Source of the DNA: Bartonella elizabethae F9251 = ATCC 49927
Lineage (GTDB): Bacteria > Pseudomonadota > Alphaproteobacteria > Rhizobiales > Rhizobiaceae
Assembly (NCBI RefSeq): GCF_000518165.1
Contig: NZ_JADB01000001.1
Location: forward strand, 372,001 to 436,000
DNA length: 64,000 bases
Direction of reading: 5' to 3'
The position numbers and the translations under genes are program-made. Positions within the stretch are counted from its first letter, which is position 1. The number at the start of each line of letters is the position of its first letter. This document shows, piece after piece, positions 29,733 through 40,029 of this stretch. The notes under the pieces were generated by a model that was given only the letters and a program-made list of their open reading frames with translations, did no database searches and had not been told where the DNA came from.

Positions 29733-30689
29733 ATGCTACAATCGCATATTCGTCTACTGATTATTGGCTCCGGTCCGGCTGGTTATACAGCGGCTGTTTA
29801 TGCGGCAAGAGCAATGCTCCAGCCGGTTTTAGTGACAGGTTTGCAGCAGGGTGGACAATTGACAATTACGACGGATGTGGAAAATTATCCAGGTTTTGCT
29901 GACCCCATTCAAGGACCATGGTTGATGGAACAAATGGCAAAACAAGCTGAGAATATGGGAACAAAAATTGTCTATGATACGATTACAAAGGCAGATTTAT
30001 TGACGTATCCTTTTGTTTTATATGGGGATTTGGGAACACAATATTCTTGTGATGCACTGATTATTGCAACAGGAGCCCAAGCGCGCTGGCTTGGTTTAGA
30101 AAGCGAACAGACTTTTATGGGCGGTGGTGTTTCTGCTTGCGCTACGTGTGATGGTTTTTTTTATCGGGGTAAGGATGTTATTGTTGTAGGGGGAGGAAAT
30201 ACGGCCGTTGAAGAAGCTCTTTATTTATCGCATATAGCAAAAAGTGTAAGCGTGGTTCATCGGCGAGAAGAGTTTCGGGCAGAGAAAATTTTGCAAGATA
30301 GGTTATTTGCTTGTAATAATGTACGTGTTCTTTGGGATCATGTGGTTGAAGAAATTGTAGGACTGCCAGCTCAGGGAGCAAAGGGAGCTGTTGTAACAGG
30401 AGCACGTTTGAAGAACGTTAAAACAGGTCATGAGATGAAAGTGGAAGCAGAGGGAATATTTATTGCCATTGGGCATGATCCTGCTGTTTCTCTGTTTGAA
30501 GGGCAACTGAAACAAAAAAGGGGCGGCTATTTATGGACAGCACCGGATTCAACAGCAACAAGTATTGCTGGTGTTTTTGCTGCAGGGGATGTAACAGATG
30601 AAACATTCCGCCAAGCTGTAACAGCTGCGGGGAGGGGATGTATGGCAGCGTTAGAAGCAGAGCGGTTTTTGGATATATCTAAGCGTTAA
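29733..30689 (+). CDS. trxB: Thioredoxin reductase
   Basis: TrxB is a cytoplasmic flavoenzyme that uses NADPH to reduce thioredoxin. The 318-residue protein has the FAD-binding GSGPAG at 12-17, the redox-active CATC (C136 and C139) and the NADPH-binding GGGNTAVEEALYL directly after it. The C-terminal FAD motif ends in GVFAAGDVTDETFRQAVTAAGRG. A GAAGGGG site precedes the ATG. The LysR regulator follows after 41 bases on the same strand, which is the arrangement known for trxB-lsrB in Sinorhizobium. Confidence 0.97.
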   Translation: MLQSHIRLLIIGSGPAGYTAAVYAARAMLQPVLVTGLQQGGQLTITTDVENYPGFADPIQGPWLMEQMAKQAENMGTKIVYDTITKADLLTYPFVLYGDLGTQYSCDALIIATGAQARWLGLESEQTFMGGGVSACATCDGFFYRGKDVIVVGGGNTAVEEALYLSHIAKSVSVVHRREEFRAEKILQDRLFACNNVRVLWDHVVEEIVGLPAQGAKGAVVTGARLKNVKTGHEMKVEAEGIFIAIGHDPAVSLFEGQLKQKRGGYLWTAPDSTATSIAGVFAAGDVTDETFRQAVTAAGRGCMAALEAERFLDISKR

Positions 30690-30730
30690 TAATTTATTAA
30701 AAATATAGAGATCTAGAGGTAGGATTAATT

Positions 30731-31636
30731 GTGGCGCCACCGTTGGATTGGGATAAGTTAAGGGTATTTCATGCAGCAGCAGAAGCGGGATCTTTTACGC
30801 ATGCTGCTCAAAAGCTTCATTTATCTCAATCAGCAGTTTCACGACAGGTATCGGCGTTAGAACAAGAGGTTGGGGTATCTTTATTCCTGCGTCATGCGCG
30901 TGGTTTGATTCTTACAGAACAGGGAGAAACTCTTTATCGTACAGCTCATGATGTTTTGATGAAGCTTGAAAGTGTCCGTTTACAATTAAGTGAAAGCTAT
31001 GCAAAACCAACGGGGCATTTACGTGTGACCTCGACCTTCGGAATGGGGGCAGGGTGGATTGCAGAGCGTATGCCAGAATTTCTTAGTCTTTATCCTGATA
31101 TGCAAGTTCAGCTTTTGCTTTCTGATGAAGAGCTTGATTTGACGATGTGTCATGCAGATTGTGCCGTTCGCCTCCATCAACCCCAACAACCTGATCTTAT
31201 ACAAAGAAAATTATTTACAATTCATATGCATGTTTATGCTTCGGAAAAGTATATTGCAAATTATGGAAAACCAGAAAAATTGTCTGACCTCGATGAACAT
31301 CGTATTATTTCTTTCGGTGAACCTGTTCCTCCTTATTTATCTGGTTTAAATTGGTTGGAAAAAGCCGGTAGAAATGATGGATCATTGCGCATTTCAATTC
31401 TACAAATCAATAATATCATTTCAATAAAAAATGCGCTTATGCGTGATCTTGGGATTGCTGTACTGCCTGATTATATTGTCAATAATGATGAGCGCTTGGT
31501 GCGTCTTTTTCCTGATATGGTTGATATTCCTTCTTTTGATACTTTTTTTTGTTATCCTTATAATTTAAAGAATTTAGCAAGGTTGAATGCTTTTCGAGAT
31601 TATATTTTTTTAAAAGCGCGTCAGTGGTCTTTTTAA
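30731..31636 (+). CDS. lsrB: LysR-family regulator LsrB/VtlR
   Basis: A 301-residue LysR-type regulator. The N-terminal winged helix (about 1-65) is LDWDKLRVFHAAAEAGSFTHAA...LSQSAVSRQVSALE, and the rest is a co-inducer-binding domain. The protein start and position downstream of trxB match Sinorhizobium LsrB and Brucella/Agrobacterium VtlR, which control oxidative stress and LPS genes and, for VtlR, the AbcR small RNA and host association. It starts at a GTG. Calling the orthologue is inference from sequence memory and synteny. Its regulatory targets here are not visible, but a candidate small RNA lies about 1 kb downstream. Confidence 0.85.
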   Translation: MAPPLDWDKLRVFHAAAEAGSFTHAAQKLHLSQSAVSRQVSALEQEVGVSLFLRHARGLILTEQGETLYRTAHDVLMKLESVRLQLSESYAKPTGHLRVTSTFGMGAGWIAERMPEFLSLYPDMQVQLLLSDEELDLTMCHADCAVRLHQPQQPDLIQRKLFTIHMHVYASEKYIANYGKPEKLSDLDEHRIISFGEPVPPYLSGLNWLEKAGRNDGSLRISILQINNIISIKNALMRDLGIAVLPDYIVNNDERLVRLFPDMVDIPSFDTFFCYPYNLKNLARLNAFRDYIFLKARQWSF

Positions 31637-31644
31637 TATTCATG

Positions 31645-31676
31645 CCTTATTTATAAGGAACAATTAATTGTTTTTT
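31645..31676 (+). terminator. Possible terminator after lsrB
   Basis: CCTTAT and ATAAGG form a 6-bp stem, followed by a second palindrome AACAATTAATTGTT and a run of T. Stems are AT-rich, so it is a modest candidate, 9 bases after the stop. Confidence 0.45.
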
Positions 31677-32560
31677 ACCGTAAGACTCTCATAATATTCT
31701 TTCGTTTCAAAGTTTCCCACATTGAATCAATACAATCATTGATTGCGTGATGTTTTAAGTGTACAACTTATCAATTTATCATGATAATAAAAATTTATTC
31801 ATATTGAATTATAAGCTTGAGTACATTAAGCTTTTCTCATCCCAAATCTGTTTATATCGAATCAATCAACTCACTTGCTTGCACATTACAAGCGGGTGGG
31901 ACATATAGATAAAATTTTATGCGAAAGGCATATCTCTTTTGAACCATCTCAAGTGCAAGGGCTGTCAAAACATGGGGGCTGGTAAAATGTGTGATAGTAC
32001 AAGTTTTCTCCTTCACAAGTATAAAGATGGAGGATTTCAATGGCTTTTATCCTTATAACATCCACACAGCGCTATCGCGAGTTGGGGGGGAAGGGCTTGA
32101 GACAGATCTCTTTAAATTTAAAACAAGCGTGCTTATTGTCTCATAATGATTTTTTCTGTTGAGATTGAGGTTACTTTGATGAGAGCTGTATATCAAAGGA
32201 TATGAGAAAAATAAACTTGGAGCTTGTTTGCATAGGTTTTACTTTAGTCTACGCGATTGATTCGCCGAAACAACCGAAGCCTTTTATGAGGTCTCTAAAA
32301 CTATTTTAGGTCATACGGTGGAAGGACATTTGTGTGAATAAATACTCTTGCAGAAAGGGATAAAATATCCCTTATGAGTTCTCTCAAATGTGAAGGCTAT
32401 TATTATAATATTGAAAATTGGACAATCGTATGAGGATGGTCTCTTTCTATTTAATGAAAGAGATACAAGATTGAGAAAAAATTAGAGCTATGTGTTTATT
32501 GCATAGCAGATACGCTTAAGTCTTTATTGTGCTTCTGCTTATAAAATGACATAGAATGCT
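31677..32560. other. Long non-coding gap after lsrB
   Basis: Non-coding, AT-rich. It includes a degraded stretch at about 31855-31940 that resembles one near 62600-62690. A 62-codon frame (31852-32040, minus) covers that stretch but has no ribosome binding site. No gene is supported. Confidence 0.45.
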
Positions 32561-32563
32561 ATC

Positions 32564-32683
32564 TCTTGATTATGTTGCCTCCCATTGCATTTTCTTGAGT
32601 GTTCCCTTACGAAGATCTGTCAGATTGATTTTATCTCTGAGGATTTTCCAAATTTGCCGGACATGTGTCCGGCTTTTTTTTTA
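32564..32683 (+). ncRNA. Candidate small RNA ending in a strong terminator, AbcR-like
   Basis: A perfect 8-bp GC-rich hairpin with T tract (terminator, 32656-32683) closes a segment with no open reading frame. The segment contains two pyrimidine-rich anti-Shine-Dalgarno-like motifs, CCTCCCA (32578-32584) and TTCCC (32602-32606), as in the CUCCC seed motifs of rhizobial AbcR RNAs. A weak -10-like TAGAAT is at 32552-32557. It lies in the gap downstream of the VtlR/LsrB gene, whose Brucella relative activates an AbcR RNA. The 5' end is a guess and homology to AbcR is not shown. Confidence 0.4.
32656..32683 (+). terminator. Strong intrinsic terminator without an upstream gene
   Basis: GCCGGACA/TGTCCGGC, an eight-base-pair stem (GCCGGACATGTGTCCGGC with a short loop), is followed by ten T residues. 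No coding frame leads into it, and the nearest upstream gene on this strand ends about 1 kb away. Confidence 0.85.
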
Positions 32684-33313
32684 TTCCTAAAAGAGTGCTT
32701 AGAAATTGCAATGCATAGGAAGATTGATAAGAAAAAATTTCAAAAATTATGAATATCAAAAAAATTTGTTAGGTAGACTAAAAAGTTCAATGAGAAATTT
32801 GAGAGAGTTTTATTCTGTTTTACCATAAAACTCTTTTAAAACTTTATATATGGAGTGTTTTTTATGAGAGTATGAGGATGAATATTAAGGGCGCTTGTTC
32901 ATAACACCTATAAAGTTAATTAAGTGGTTAATAGCGAAAACTTAAGAAAATTTAAACTATTTACATAACGGAGAGGGACGACTCTTCTTCATTTTCTGGC
33001 AAAAAGAAAGCCAAGTAATAGAAAAGGTTTCATTATAAGGGCGGTTATGTTGAAAAGTACGAAATTTCTTAGTGTTATAAATTGGATAGAGAAAGCTAAA
33101 CAGTTTTTTTTATCTCTCATGACAATAGACTGACTCAATTATTTGATCACTAGATTTTTTGTGATTTTGATCTGCAGCTTCTATTTTTTGTTATATTTAT
33201 TCGTGAATATTTTTTCTGAATCGATAGGTCCTGTCCTTAATATAGCTTTCGATAGTGTGTTGGATAGAGTGACATTCGGCAAAAAGCGCTCACAAGAGAT
33301 GATGTTTAAAATT
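32684..33313. other. Non-coding gap downstream of aatA
   Basis: About 630 AT-rich bases between the orphan terminator and the 3' end of aatA. No gene, repeat or regulatory site was seen. Confidence 0.4.
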
Positions 33314-34519
<1,206 letters not shown>

Positions 34520-34772
34520 TTAAAATCCTTATATCAATAAATGATTATTGCTTTAAGGATATTCTATAAGAGATTATATTGTATGCAATAAAAAACTTCT
34601 AAAATACTCTGATATAGTTTTTATAGTGTTGTTTTTTGAGAACTTTAACAAGGAATTCTTCTCTTAAGGACTATAAAAGTATTAGAGGAAGGGTAGGAAT
34701 ATCTTGATAAATTGCGCAAAATAGATAAGCAGTCTTTTCATTTATCAAGATCAATTTTGCTTTATACAAAGT

Positions 34773-34806
34773 AAAAAAATCTTCGTCGTTATAGACGAAG
34801 ATTTTT
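34773..34806 (-). terminator. Intrinsic terminator after the cold-shock gene
   Basis: Reading on the minus strand, AAAAATCTTCGTC and GACGAAGATTTTT pair over 13 bases with a six-base loop, and the T run follows. It lies 26 bases after the csp stop. Confidence 0.85.
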
Positions 34807-34832
34807 AAACGAGATATTGCAGAATTTAAACT

Positions 34833-35042
34833 TTAAAGAGCTGCAAGATTGCCAGCGGCAAATTTTCCTGAACGACGGTCTTGAAGAACATCATAAGAAA
34901 TTTTTTGCCCTTCATTAAGATTGGTTAGACCAGAACGCTCAACGGCGGAAATGTGTACAAATACATCTGCACTGCCATCACTAGGCTGAATGAATCCGAA
35001 ACCTTTTGTTGTATTGAACCACTTAACTGTTCCTGTAGACAT
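34833..35042 (-). CDS. Cold-shock protein, CspA family
   Basis: A 69-residue single OB-fold nucleic-acid-binding protein that probably acts as an RNA chaperone. Both RNA-binding motifs are present: RNP1 KGFGFIQ and RNP2 VFVHIS, after the typical opening STGTVKWFN. The start is the ATG at 35042 because AAGGAG precedes it; a longer frame adds 18 codons without support. It has its own terminator and a 5' region of about 250 bases before carB. Several Csp paralogues occur in related genomes, so cold induction is not proven. Confidence 0.93.
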   Translation of the reverse strand: MSTGTVKWFNTTKGFGFIQPSDGSADVFVHISAVERSGLTNLNEGQKISYDVLQDRRSGKFAAGNLAAL

Positions 35043-35214
35043 AGGAAACTCCTTAGATATATAATTATATTGTGTACTGAAGCTATAATTCTTCAATACG
35101 GCTGTAGATCGAAATTAGGTGGGAGAGGTTTCGTCAAAAGTGCAGAACGCACAGGAAAGAAAGTCACGTAACCGAAAATTCGATAGAGCTCATATAAAAG
35201 CCTTTAGCATAAAA

Positions 35215-35231
35215 AGCAAGCTTTAATTGCT
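35215..35231 (-). terminator. Weak hairpin after carB
   Basis: AGCAA/TTGCT with a seven-base loop, followed on the minus strand by TTTTAT, lies about 70 bases after the carB stop. The short stem makes it a weak terminator candidate. Confidence 0.35.
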
Positions 35232-35300
35232 ATTTTTTATACAAAGAAAAAATCAAGAAAGAGTATCAAAAAGCGTATGTTTCTTCACAGAGCAAGAAAT

Positions 35301-38300
35301 TCAATTGAAATAACTTTGCAGGGAACGTACTTCAAGGCGCTTTTTTTTGAGTGCTTTGATCGCTTCTACGACAGCTTCGGCTCCCGCTATTGTTGTATAA
35401 TAGGGAACATTTTGCATGAGTGCTGCATAGCGTAATGATTTGGAATCTGAGATGGCACTGGCCGTACTGGTTGTATTAAAAATCAATTGAATTTGGCGAT
35501 TACGAATAGCATCTTCAATATGCGGGTGTCCTTCTAGAACTTTGTTGATTTTTTGTGCTTCAACATGATGTTCGGCGAGAAATTTTTGTGTTCCACTTGT
35601 GGCAAAAACAGAAAAGCCAAGTTCTGTTAAACGTTTTACAGGATTTAAGATACGTTTTTTGTCTTCATCTCTTACAGAAACGAATAAAGTTCCCTCCTTA
35701 GGGAGCTTTACACCCGCTCCAAGTTGCGCTTTAGCAAAAGCAAGCGCAAACTCATAGTCAAGTCCCATAACTTCACCGGTTGAGCGCATTTCTGGACCAA
35801 GTAGCGTATCAACACCTGAAAAACGGGCAAAAGGAAACACGGCTTCCTTGACGGCAATATGTTGTTTTTTCTGCGAAGAAGGTAATCCACCATAAGCTTG
35901 GAGAGCATTGTGCAGCGTTTCTCCTGCCATAATGCGCGCAGCCATTTTAGCAATAGGGCGACCAATTGTTTTTGCAACAAATGGAACTGTCCGTGAAGCG
36001 CGGGGATTAACTTCTAAGACATAAATAGTGTCATCTTTAATGGCATATTGTACATTCATTAAACCACGAACATGAAGTGCTTGTGCTAATGCTTTTGTTT
36101 GGCGCTCTAATTCAGCGACGATGTTCTGTGAGAGCGTATGAACTGGTAAAGAACACGCTGAATCACCGGAGTGGATCCCAGCTTCTTCAATATGTTCCAT
36201 AATCCCCACAATCAGTGTTTCTTTACCATCACACAGACAATCAACATCTACTTCAATGGCTTCTGTTAGATAGGTGTCAAAGAGAAGCGGATTTTTACCA
36301 AGCAATATATTAATTTGTCCTGTTTTATCGTTGGGATAACGAGCTTTGATATCTTCTGGAATTAATTCAGGCACACTTTCAAGTAAATAATTTTGCAAGC
36401 TTCGCTCATCACGGATAATTTGCATAGCACGTCCTCCTAAAACATAAGAAGGACGCACAACCAATGGAAATCCTAGTTCATGGGCAATGAGGCGTGCTTG
36501 TTCGATAGAGTGGGCAATTCCATTTTTAGGTTGTGTTAAGTTAAGTTTAAATAATAGTTTTTGAAAGCGATCTCTATCTTCTGCTAAATCGATAGCATCA
36601 GGTGAAGTCCCTAAGATGGGAATGTTGTGTTTTTCCAGAGCGCTTGCTAATTTTAAGGGTGTTTGCCCGCCAAATTGGACGATGACTCCAACGAGTTCGC
36701 CTTTTTGCTGTTCTGCTTCTAAAATAGCGATAACATCTTCTGTTGTTAAAGATTCAAAGTAAAGACGATCAGAGGTATCATAGTCAGTTGAAACGGTTTC
36801 AGGATTGCAGTTAATCATAATTGCTTCAAAGCCTGCATCACGTAGGGCAAAAGCCGCGTGACAGCAACAGTAATCAAATTCAATTCCTTGTCCAATGCGG
36901 TTTGGACCACCACCTAAAATCGCAATTTTCTTGCGTTCAGAAATCTGTGCCTCTGAGCGCTCTATACCAGCAAAGGGAACTTCGTATGTTGAATACATAT
37001 AGGCTGTAGGAGAAGAAAATTCAGCAGCACAAGTATCAATCCGTTTGAAGACTTGTTTAACATTCAGTGACTTGCGCAAAGCCGCAATATCATCGGCTTC
37101 TTGTCCGGTAAGGGTAGCTAATCGCGCATCTGAAAAGCCCATAGCTTTTAACATACGTAAGTTATCTTGATCTTGAGGTAACCCATGGATGCGGATACGC
37201 TGCTCCATTTCAACGATGGAGGCTATTTGTTCTAAAAACCACGGGTCAATTTTGCTGATTTGGTGGATTTCATTTAAGGGTAAGCCCGCACGCATAGCTT
37301 CGGCAATATAGCGTAGACGGTCAGGACTTGGTATGGCAATGGCTGAGCGTATAGAACTTTTTTCATCACCTTCAGCATGTTCTGGGATGATAATTTCATC
37401 AAAACCAGTAAGTCCTGTTTCAAGCCCACGGAGTGCTTTTTGTAATGATTCTTGAAAAGTACGTCCAATGGCCATGACCTCTCCTACAGATTTCATCGCA
37501 GTCGTAAGGACAGGTGACGACCCAGGAAATTTTTCGAAAGCAAAACGAGGAATTTTTGTCACGATATAGTCAATAGAAGGCTCAAATGATGCTGGTATCG
37601 CACCACCTGTGATATCATTTTTCAATTCATCAAGTGTATAGCCAACGGCGAGTTTTGCAGCTATCTTTGCAATGGGAAAACCCGTTGCTTTTGAAGCAAG
37701 TGCTGAAGAGCGCGAAACGCGCGGATTCATTTCAATAACAATGAGACGCCCATTTTCAGGATTAACAGCAAACTGTACATTGGACCCTCCCGTTTCAACA
37801 CCAATTTCACGCAAGACCGCAATCGAAGCATTGCGCATATATTGATATTCCTTATCGGTTAAGGTGAGAGCAGGAGCTACAGTGATCGAATCACCGGTAT
37901 GAATCCCCATTGGATCAATATTTTCAATAGAACAAACAATGATACAGTTGTCGTTCTTATCACGAACAACTTCCATTTCATATTCTTTCCACCCTAGAAC
38001 ACTTTCTTCAATTAAAACCTCTGTTGTAGGAGAAGCTTCAAGCCCCCGTTCAATAATTTCATAAAATTCAGAGCGATTATACGCGATTCCACCCCCAGTT
38101 CCACCAAGGGTAAATGAAGGACGAATAATAGCTGGAAGCCCAACAACATCAAGCGCTTGAACTGCTTTTGCTGTTGCATGGGCGATATAATGTTGTTTGC
38201 GATCAGCTTCGGTATGTCGCCAGTTGCGCTCAAGTTCTTCGAGGGCTTTGTCAAGAGCTGCACCAGAAAGTTTTTCTTTAAGTTCAGCACGCGTTTTTGC

Positions 38301-38786
38301 ATGTTTCTGGCGATTTTCTTCTTTCAGTTCTGTGGCATTGGCTAACATAGACCGTGGTGTTTCCAAACCGATTTTTGCCATCGCTTGGCGGAATAAAGCA
38401 CGATCCTCCGCTTTATCAATCGCTTCGGCATTGGCCCCTATCATTTCAACATGATAGCGGTCTAAAATCCCCATACGCTTTAATGATAAAGCAGTATTGA
38501 GAGCCGTTTGTCCTCCCATGGTGGGCAAAAGGGCATCGGGACGCTCACGAGCAATAATTTTAGCAACAATCTCAGGTGTAATGGGCTCTATATAAGTTGC
38601 ATCAGCGAGATCTGGATCTGTCATAATCGTGGCGGGATTAGAATTGACCAAAATAATTCGGTAGCCTTCTTCTTTTAATGCTTTACAGGCTTGTGTGCCT
38701 GAATAGTCAAATTCACATGCCTGACCAATAATAATAGGTCCTGCTCCGATGATAAGAATAGATTTTATATCTGTGCGTTTGGGCAT
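35301..38786 (-). CDS. carB: Carbamoyl phosphate synthase, large subunit
   Basis: CarB makes carbamoyl phosphate from bicarbonate, ATP and ammonia supplied by the small subunit CarA, for arginine and pyrimidine synthesis. The 1161-residue chain has two homologous ATP-grasp halves (opening [20 protein letters not shown] and [19 protein letters not shown]) and a C-terminal MGS-like allosteric domain. A charged helical insertion at about residues 152-200 makes it longer than E. coli CarB (about 1073), as is usual in rhizobia. carA is not adjacent and must lie outside the window. It starts at the ATG of [10 protein letters not shown]. Confidence 0.97.
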   Translation of the reverse strand: MPKRTDIKSILIIGAGPIIIGQACEFDYSGTQACKALKEEGYRIILVNSNPATIMTDPDLADATYIEPITPEIVAKIIARERPDALLPTMGGQTALNTALSLKRMGILDRYHVEMIGANAEAIDKAEDRALFRQAMAKIGLETPRSMLANATELKEENRQKHAKTRAELKEKLSGAALDKALEELERNWRHTEADRKQHYIAHATAKAVQALDVVGLPAIIRPSFTLGGTGGGIAYNRSEFYEIIERGLEASPTTEVLIEESVLGWKEYEMEVVRDKNDNCIIVCSIENIDPMGIHTGDSITVAPALTLTDKEYQYMRNASIAVLREIGVETGGSNVQFAVNPENGRLIVIEMNPRVSRSSALASKATGFPIAKIAAKLAVGYTLDELKNDITGGAIPASFEPSIDYIVTKIPRFAFEKFPGSSPVLTTAMKSVGEVMAIGRTFQESLQKALRGLETGLTGFDEIIIPEHAEGDEKSSIRSAIAIPSPDRLRYIAEAMRAGLPLNEIHQISKIDPWFLEQIASIVEMEQRIRIHGLPQDQDNLRMLKAMGFSDARLATLTGQEADDIAALRKSLNVKQVFKRIDTCAAEFSSPTAYMYSTYEVPFAGIERSEAQISERKKIAILGGGPNRIGQGIEFDYCCCHAAFALRDAGFEAIMINCNPETVSTDYDTSDRLYFESLTTEDVIAILEAEQQKGELVGVIVQFGGQTPLKLASALEKHNIPILGTSPDAIDLAEDRDRFQKLLFKLNLTQPKNGIAHSIEQARLIAHELGFPLVVRPSYVLGGRAMQIIRDERSLQNYLLESVPELIPEDIKARYPNDKTGQINILLGKNPLLFDTYLTEAIEVDVDCLCDGKETLIVGIMEHIEEAGIHSGDSACSLPVHTLSQNIVAELERQTKALAQALHVRGLMNVQYAIKDDTIYVLEVNPRASRTVPFVAKTIGRPIAKMAARIMAGETLHNALQAYGGLPSSQKKQHIAVKEAVFPFARFSGVDTLLGPEMRSTGEVMGLDYEFALAFAKAQLGAGVKLPKEGTLFVSVRDEDKKRILNPVKRLTELGFSVFATSGTQKFLAEHHVEAQKINKVLEGHPHIEDAIRNRQIQLIFNTTSTASAISDSKSLRYAALMQNVPYYTTIAGAEAVVEAIKALKKKRLEVRSLQSYFN

Positions 38787-39217
38787 GGTTTTTTCCTATG
38801 ACAAATATCCGTACACGATTGTGGCAAGAAAAATATTTAAGTTTTGAGGCTACAGTCATTTTATAAGTTAAGTGACAAAGAAAGTAAGCACTAAAATGCC
38901 TTTTCCATGCTTTTTTTCATAAAATTGAAAATAAATTCCTTTTTTTTCGTTGAATTACCTGATCAGTATATCAAAAGGATAAACTTTAATAAGACAATAA
39001 GAGTGCTCCGAAAAATGAAAATATTCAAGCATTCGTGGGGAATAAAACATAAACCATTATGTCTTGATGAAGTTTCGTAAAATGAAAGGGGAAGTTTATC
39101 TTTTTGTTTTGTAAAATACTGCTGTTTAGAGGATGATATAGGGCATGAAAATGATACGTGAGGTGTTTTTTTGTTAGAGTGTGTAGCAAAATTCAATCTA
39201 GGATTTAAGGAGAATTT
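38787..39217. other. Non-coding gap upstream of carB
   Basis: About 430 bases that should hold the carB promoter. One 77-codon minus-strand frame inside it (38963-39196) shows no ribosome binding site or motif. Confidence 0.4.
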
Positions 39218-39274
39218 ATGAAGTTAACTATATTGAAGTGGTTATTAGGGGGGAACTGTAAGAAAAAAAGCTAG
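39218..39274 (+). CDS. Possible small basic peptide, frame interrupted at a 7-A run
   Basis: An ATG preceded by a textbook AAGGAG site (spacing 7) opens an 18-codon frame, MKLTILKWLLGGNCKKKS, which stops at TAG just after a run of seven A. Reading on after loss of one A would give about 44 residues, rich in Trp, Phe, Arg and Lys, ending near 39352. I cannot assign a family. It may be a real small gene, a frameshifted remnant or chance. Confidence 0.3.
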   Translation: MKLTILKWLLGGNCKKKS

Positions 39275-39402
39275 ATTTTGGCTCTGGTTGCAGTCTTGGT
39301 TTTTTAGGGGAAGAAGAAAGACAATCTCTGTCTGTTTTCAGACCATAAAATAGTGAGGATGTATTTTAATACCATAGCGAAAAAGATAATTTCAGGATAA
39401 TC

Positions 39403-40029
39403 ATGTTTGGTTTTAAAAGATGTGAATATTCTCTCTTTATTGTAGGTTATGTTCAAAGTTTTTTAAATGGAGAGAAAGTTAAAATGCTGAATATTTCCCA
39501 AAAGAAAATATTCTGTCTGGAAGATGTATCCATAGGAAAACTTTTGGTGGCTAAATCTCAAAAGGGGATTTGTTATACTGCATTAGGAGATACTACAGAG
39601 CAATTATTACAGGAGTTTACGGTACGCTTTGGTGATGCACAACAAGTTGTGGGTGACAATGCATTTAAGAGAGAGGTTGCACATATTATAGCCATGATAG
39701 AAACGCCTAAGTTGGTAAAAAAATATAATTTCTCCTTAGATATAAGTGGTACCGTTTTTCAACGGAAAGTATGGGCACGATTATGCGATATACCGTGTGG
39801 TAAAACAATTTCATATGAGGAATTAGCATGTCGTTTGGGGATGCCAAAAGCTTTTCGTGCCGTTGCTAATGCATGTGCGCGTAATGAATTGGCTATCATT
39901 ATTCCTTGTCATCGTGTTGTCCGTAAAAATGGTTTTATTTCAGGATATCGTTGGGGTGTTAAACGGAAACAGATTTTGTTACAACGGGAACAAACAGAGG
40001 AGATTAAAAACAAATTTAATCTTGTGTGA
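39403..40029 (+). CDS. Methylated-DNA-protein-cysteine methyltransferase (Ogt/Ada C-terminal type)
   Basis: A 208-residue suicide DNA-repair protein that removes alkyl groups from O6-alkylguanine by transfer to its own cysteine. The active site is PCHRVV with C169, followed by GFISGYRWGVKRKQILL. The helix-turn-helix part is FQRKVWARLCDIPCGKTISYEELA. The first 40 residues do not match the zinc-binding N-terminal domain of Ada, so it is the repair domain only, perhaps a shortened Ada. The listed ATG has an AGGA site; an alternative ATG at 39484 has GGAGAGAAAG. Its 3' end overlaps the convergent kinase gene by 14 bases. Confidence 0.9.
   Translation: MFGFKRCEYSLFIVGYVQSFLNGEKVKMLNISQKKIFCLEDVSIGKLLVAKSQKGICYTALGDTTEQLLQEFTVRFGDAQQVVGDNAFKREVAHIIAMIETPKLVKKYNFSLDISGTVFQRKVWARLCDIPCGKTISYEELACRLGMPKAFRAVANACARNELAIIIPCHRVVRKNGFISGYRWGVKRKQILLQREQTEEIKNKFNLV

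Noticed and set aside
31852-32040. 62-codon minus-strand frame in the lsrB downstream gap
   Set aside because: No ribosome binding site; it overlaps the diverged repeat and more likely reflects that decayed stretch.
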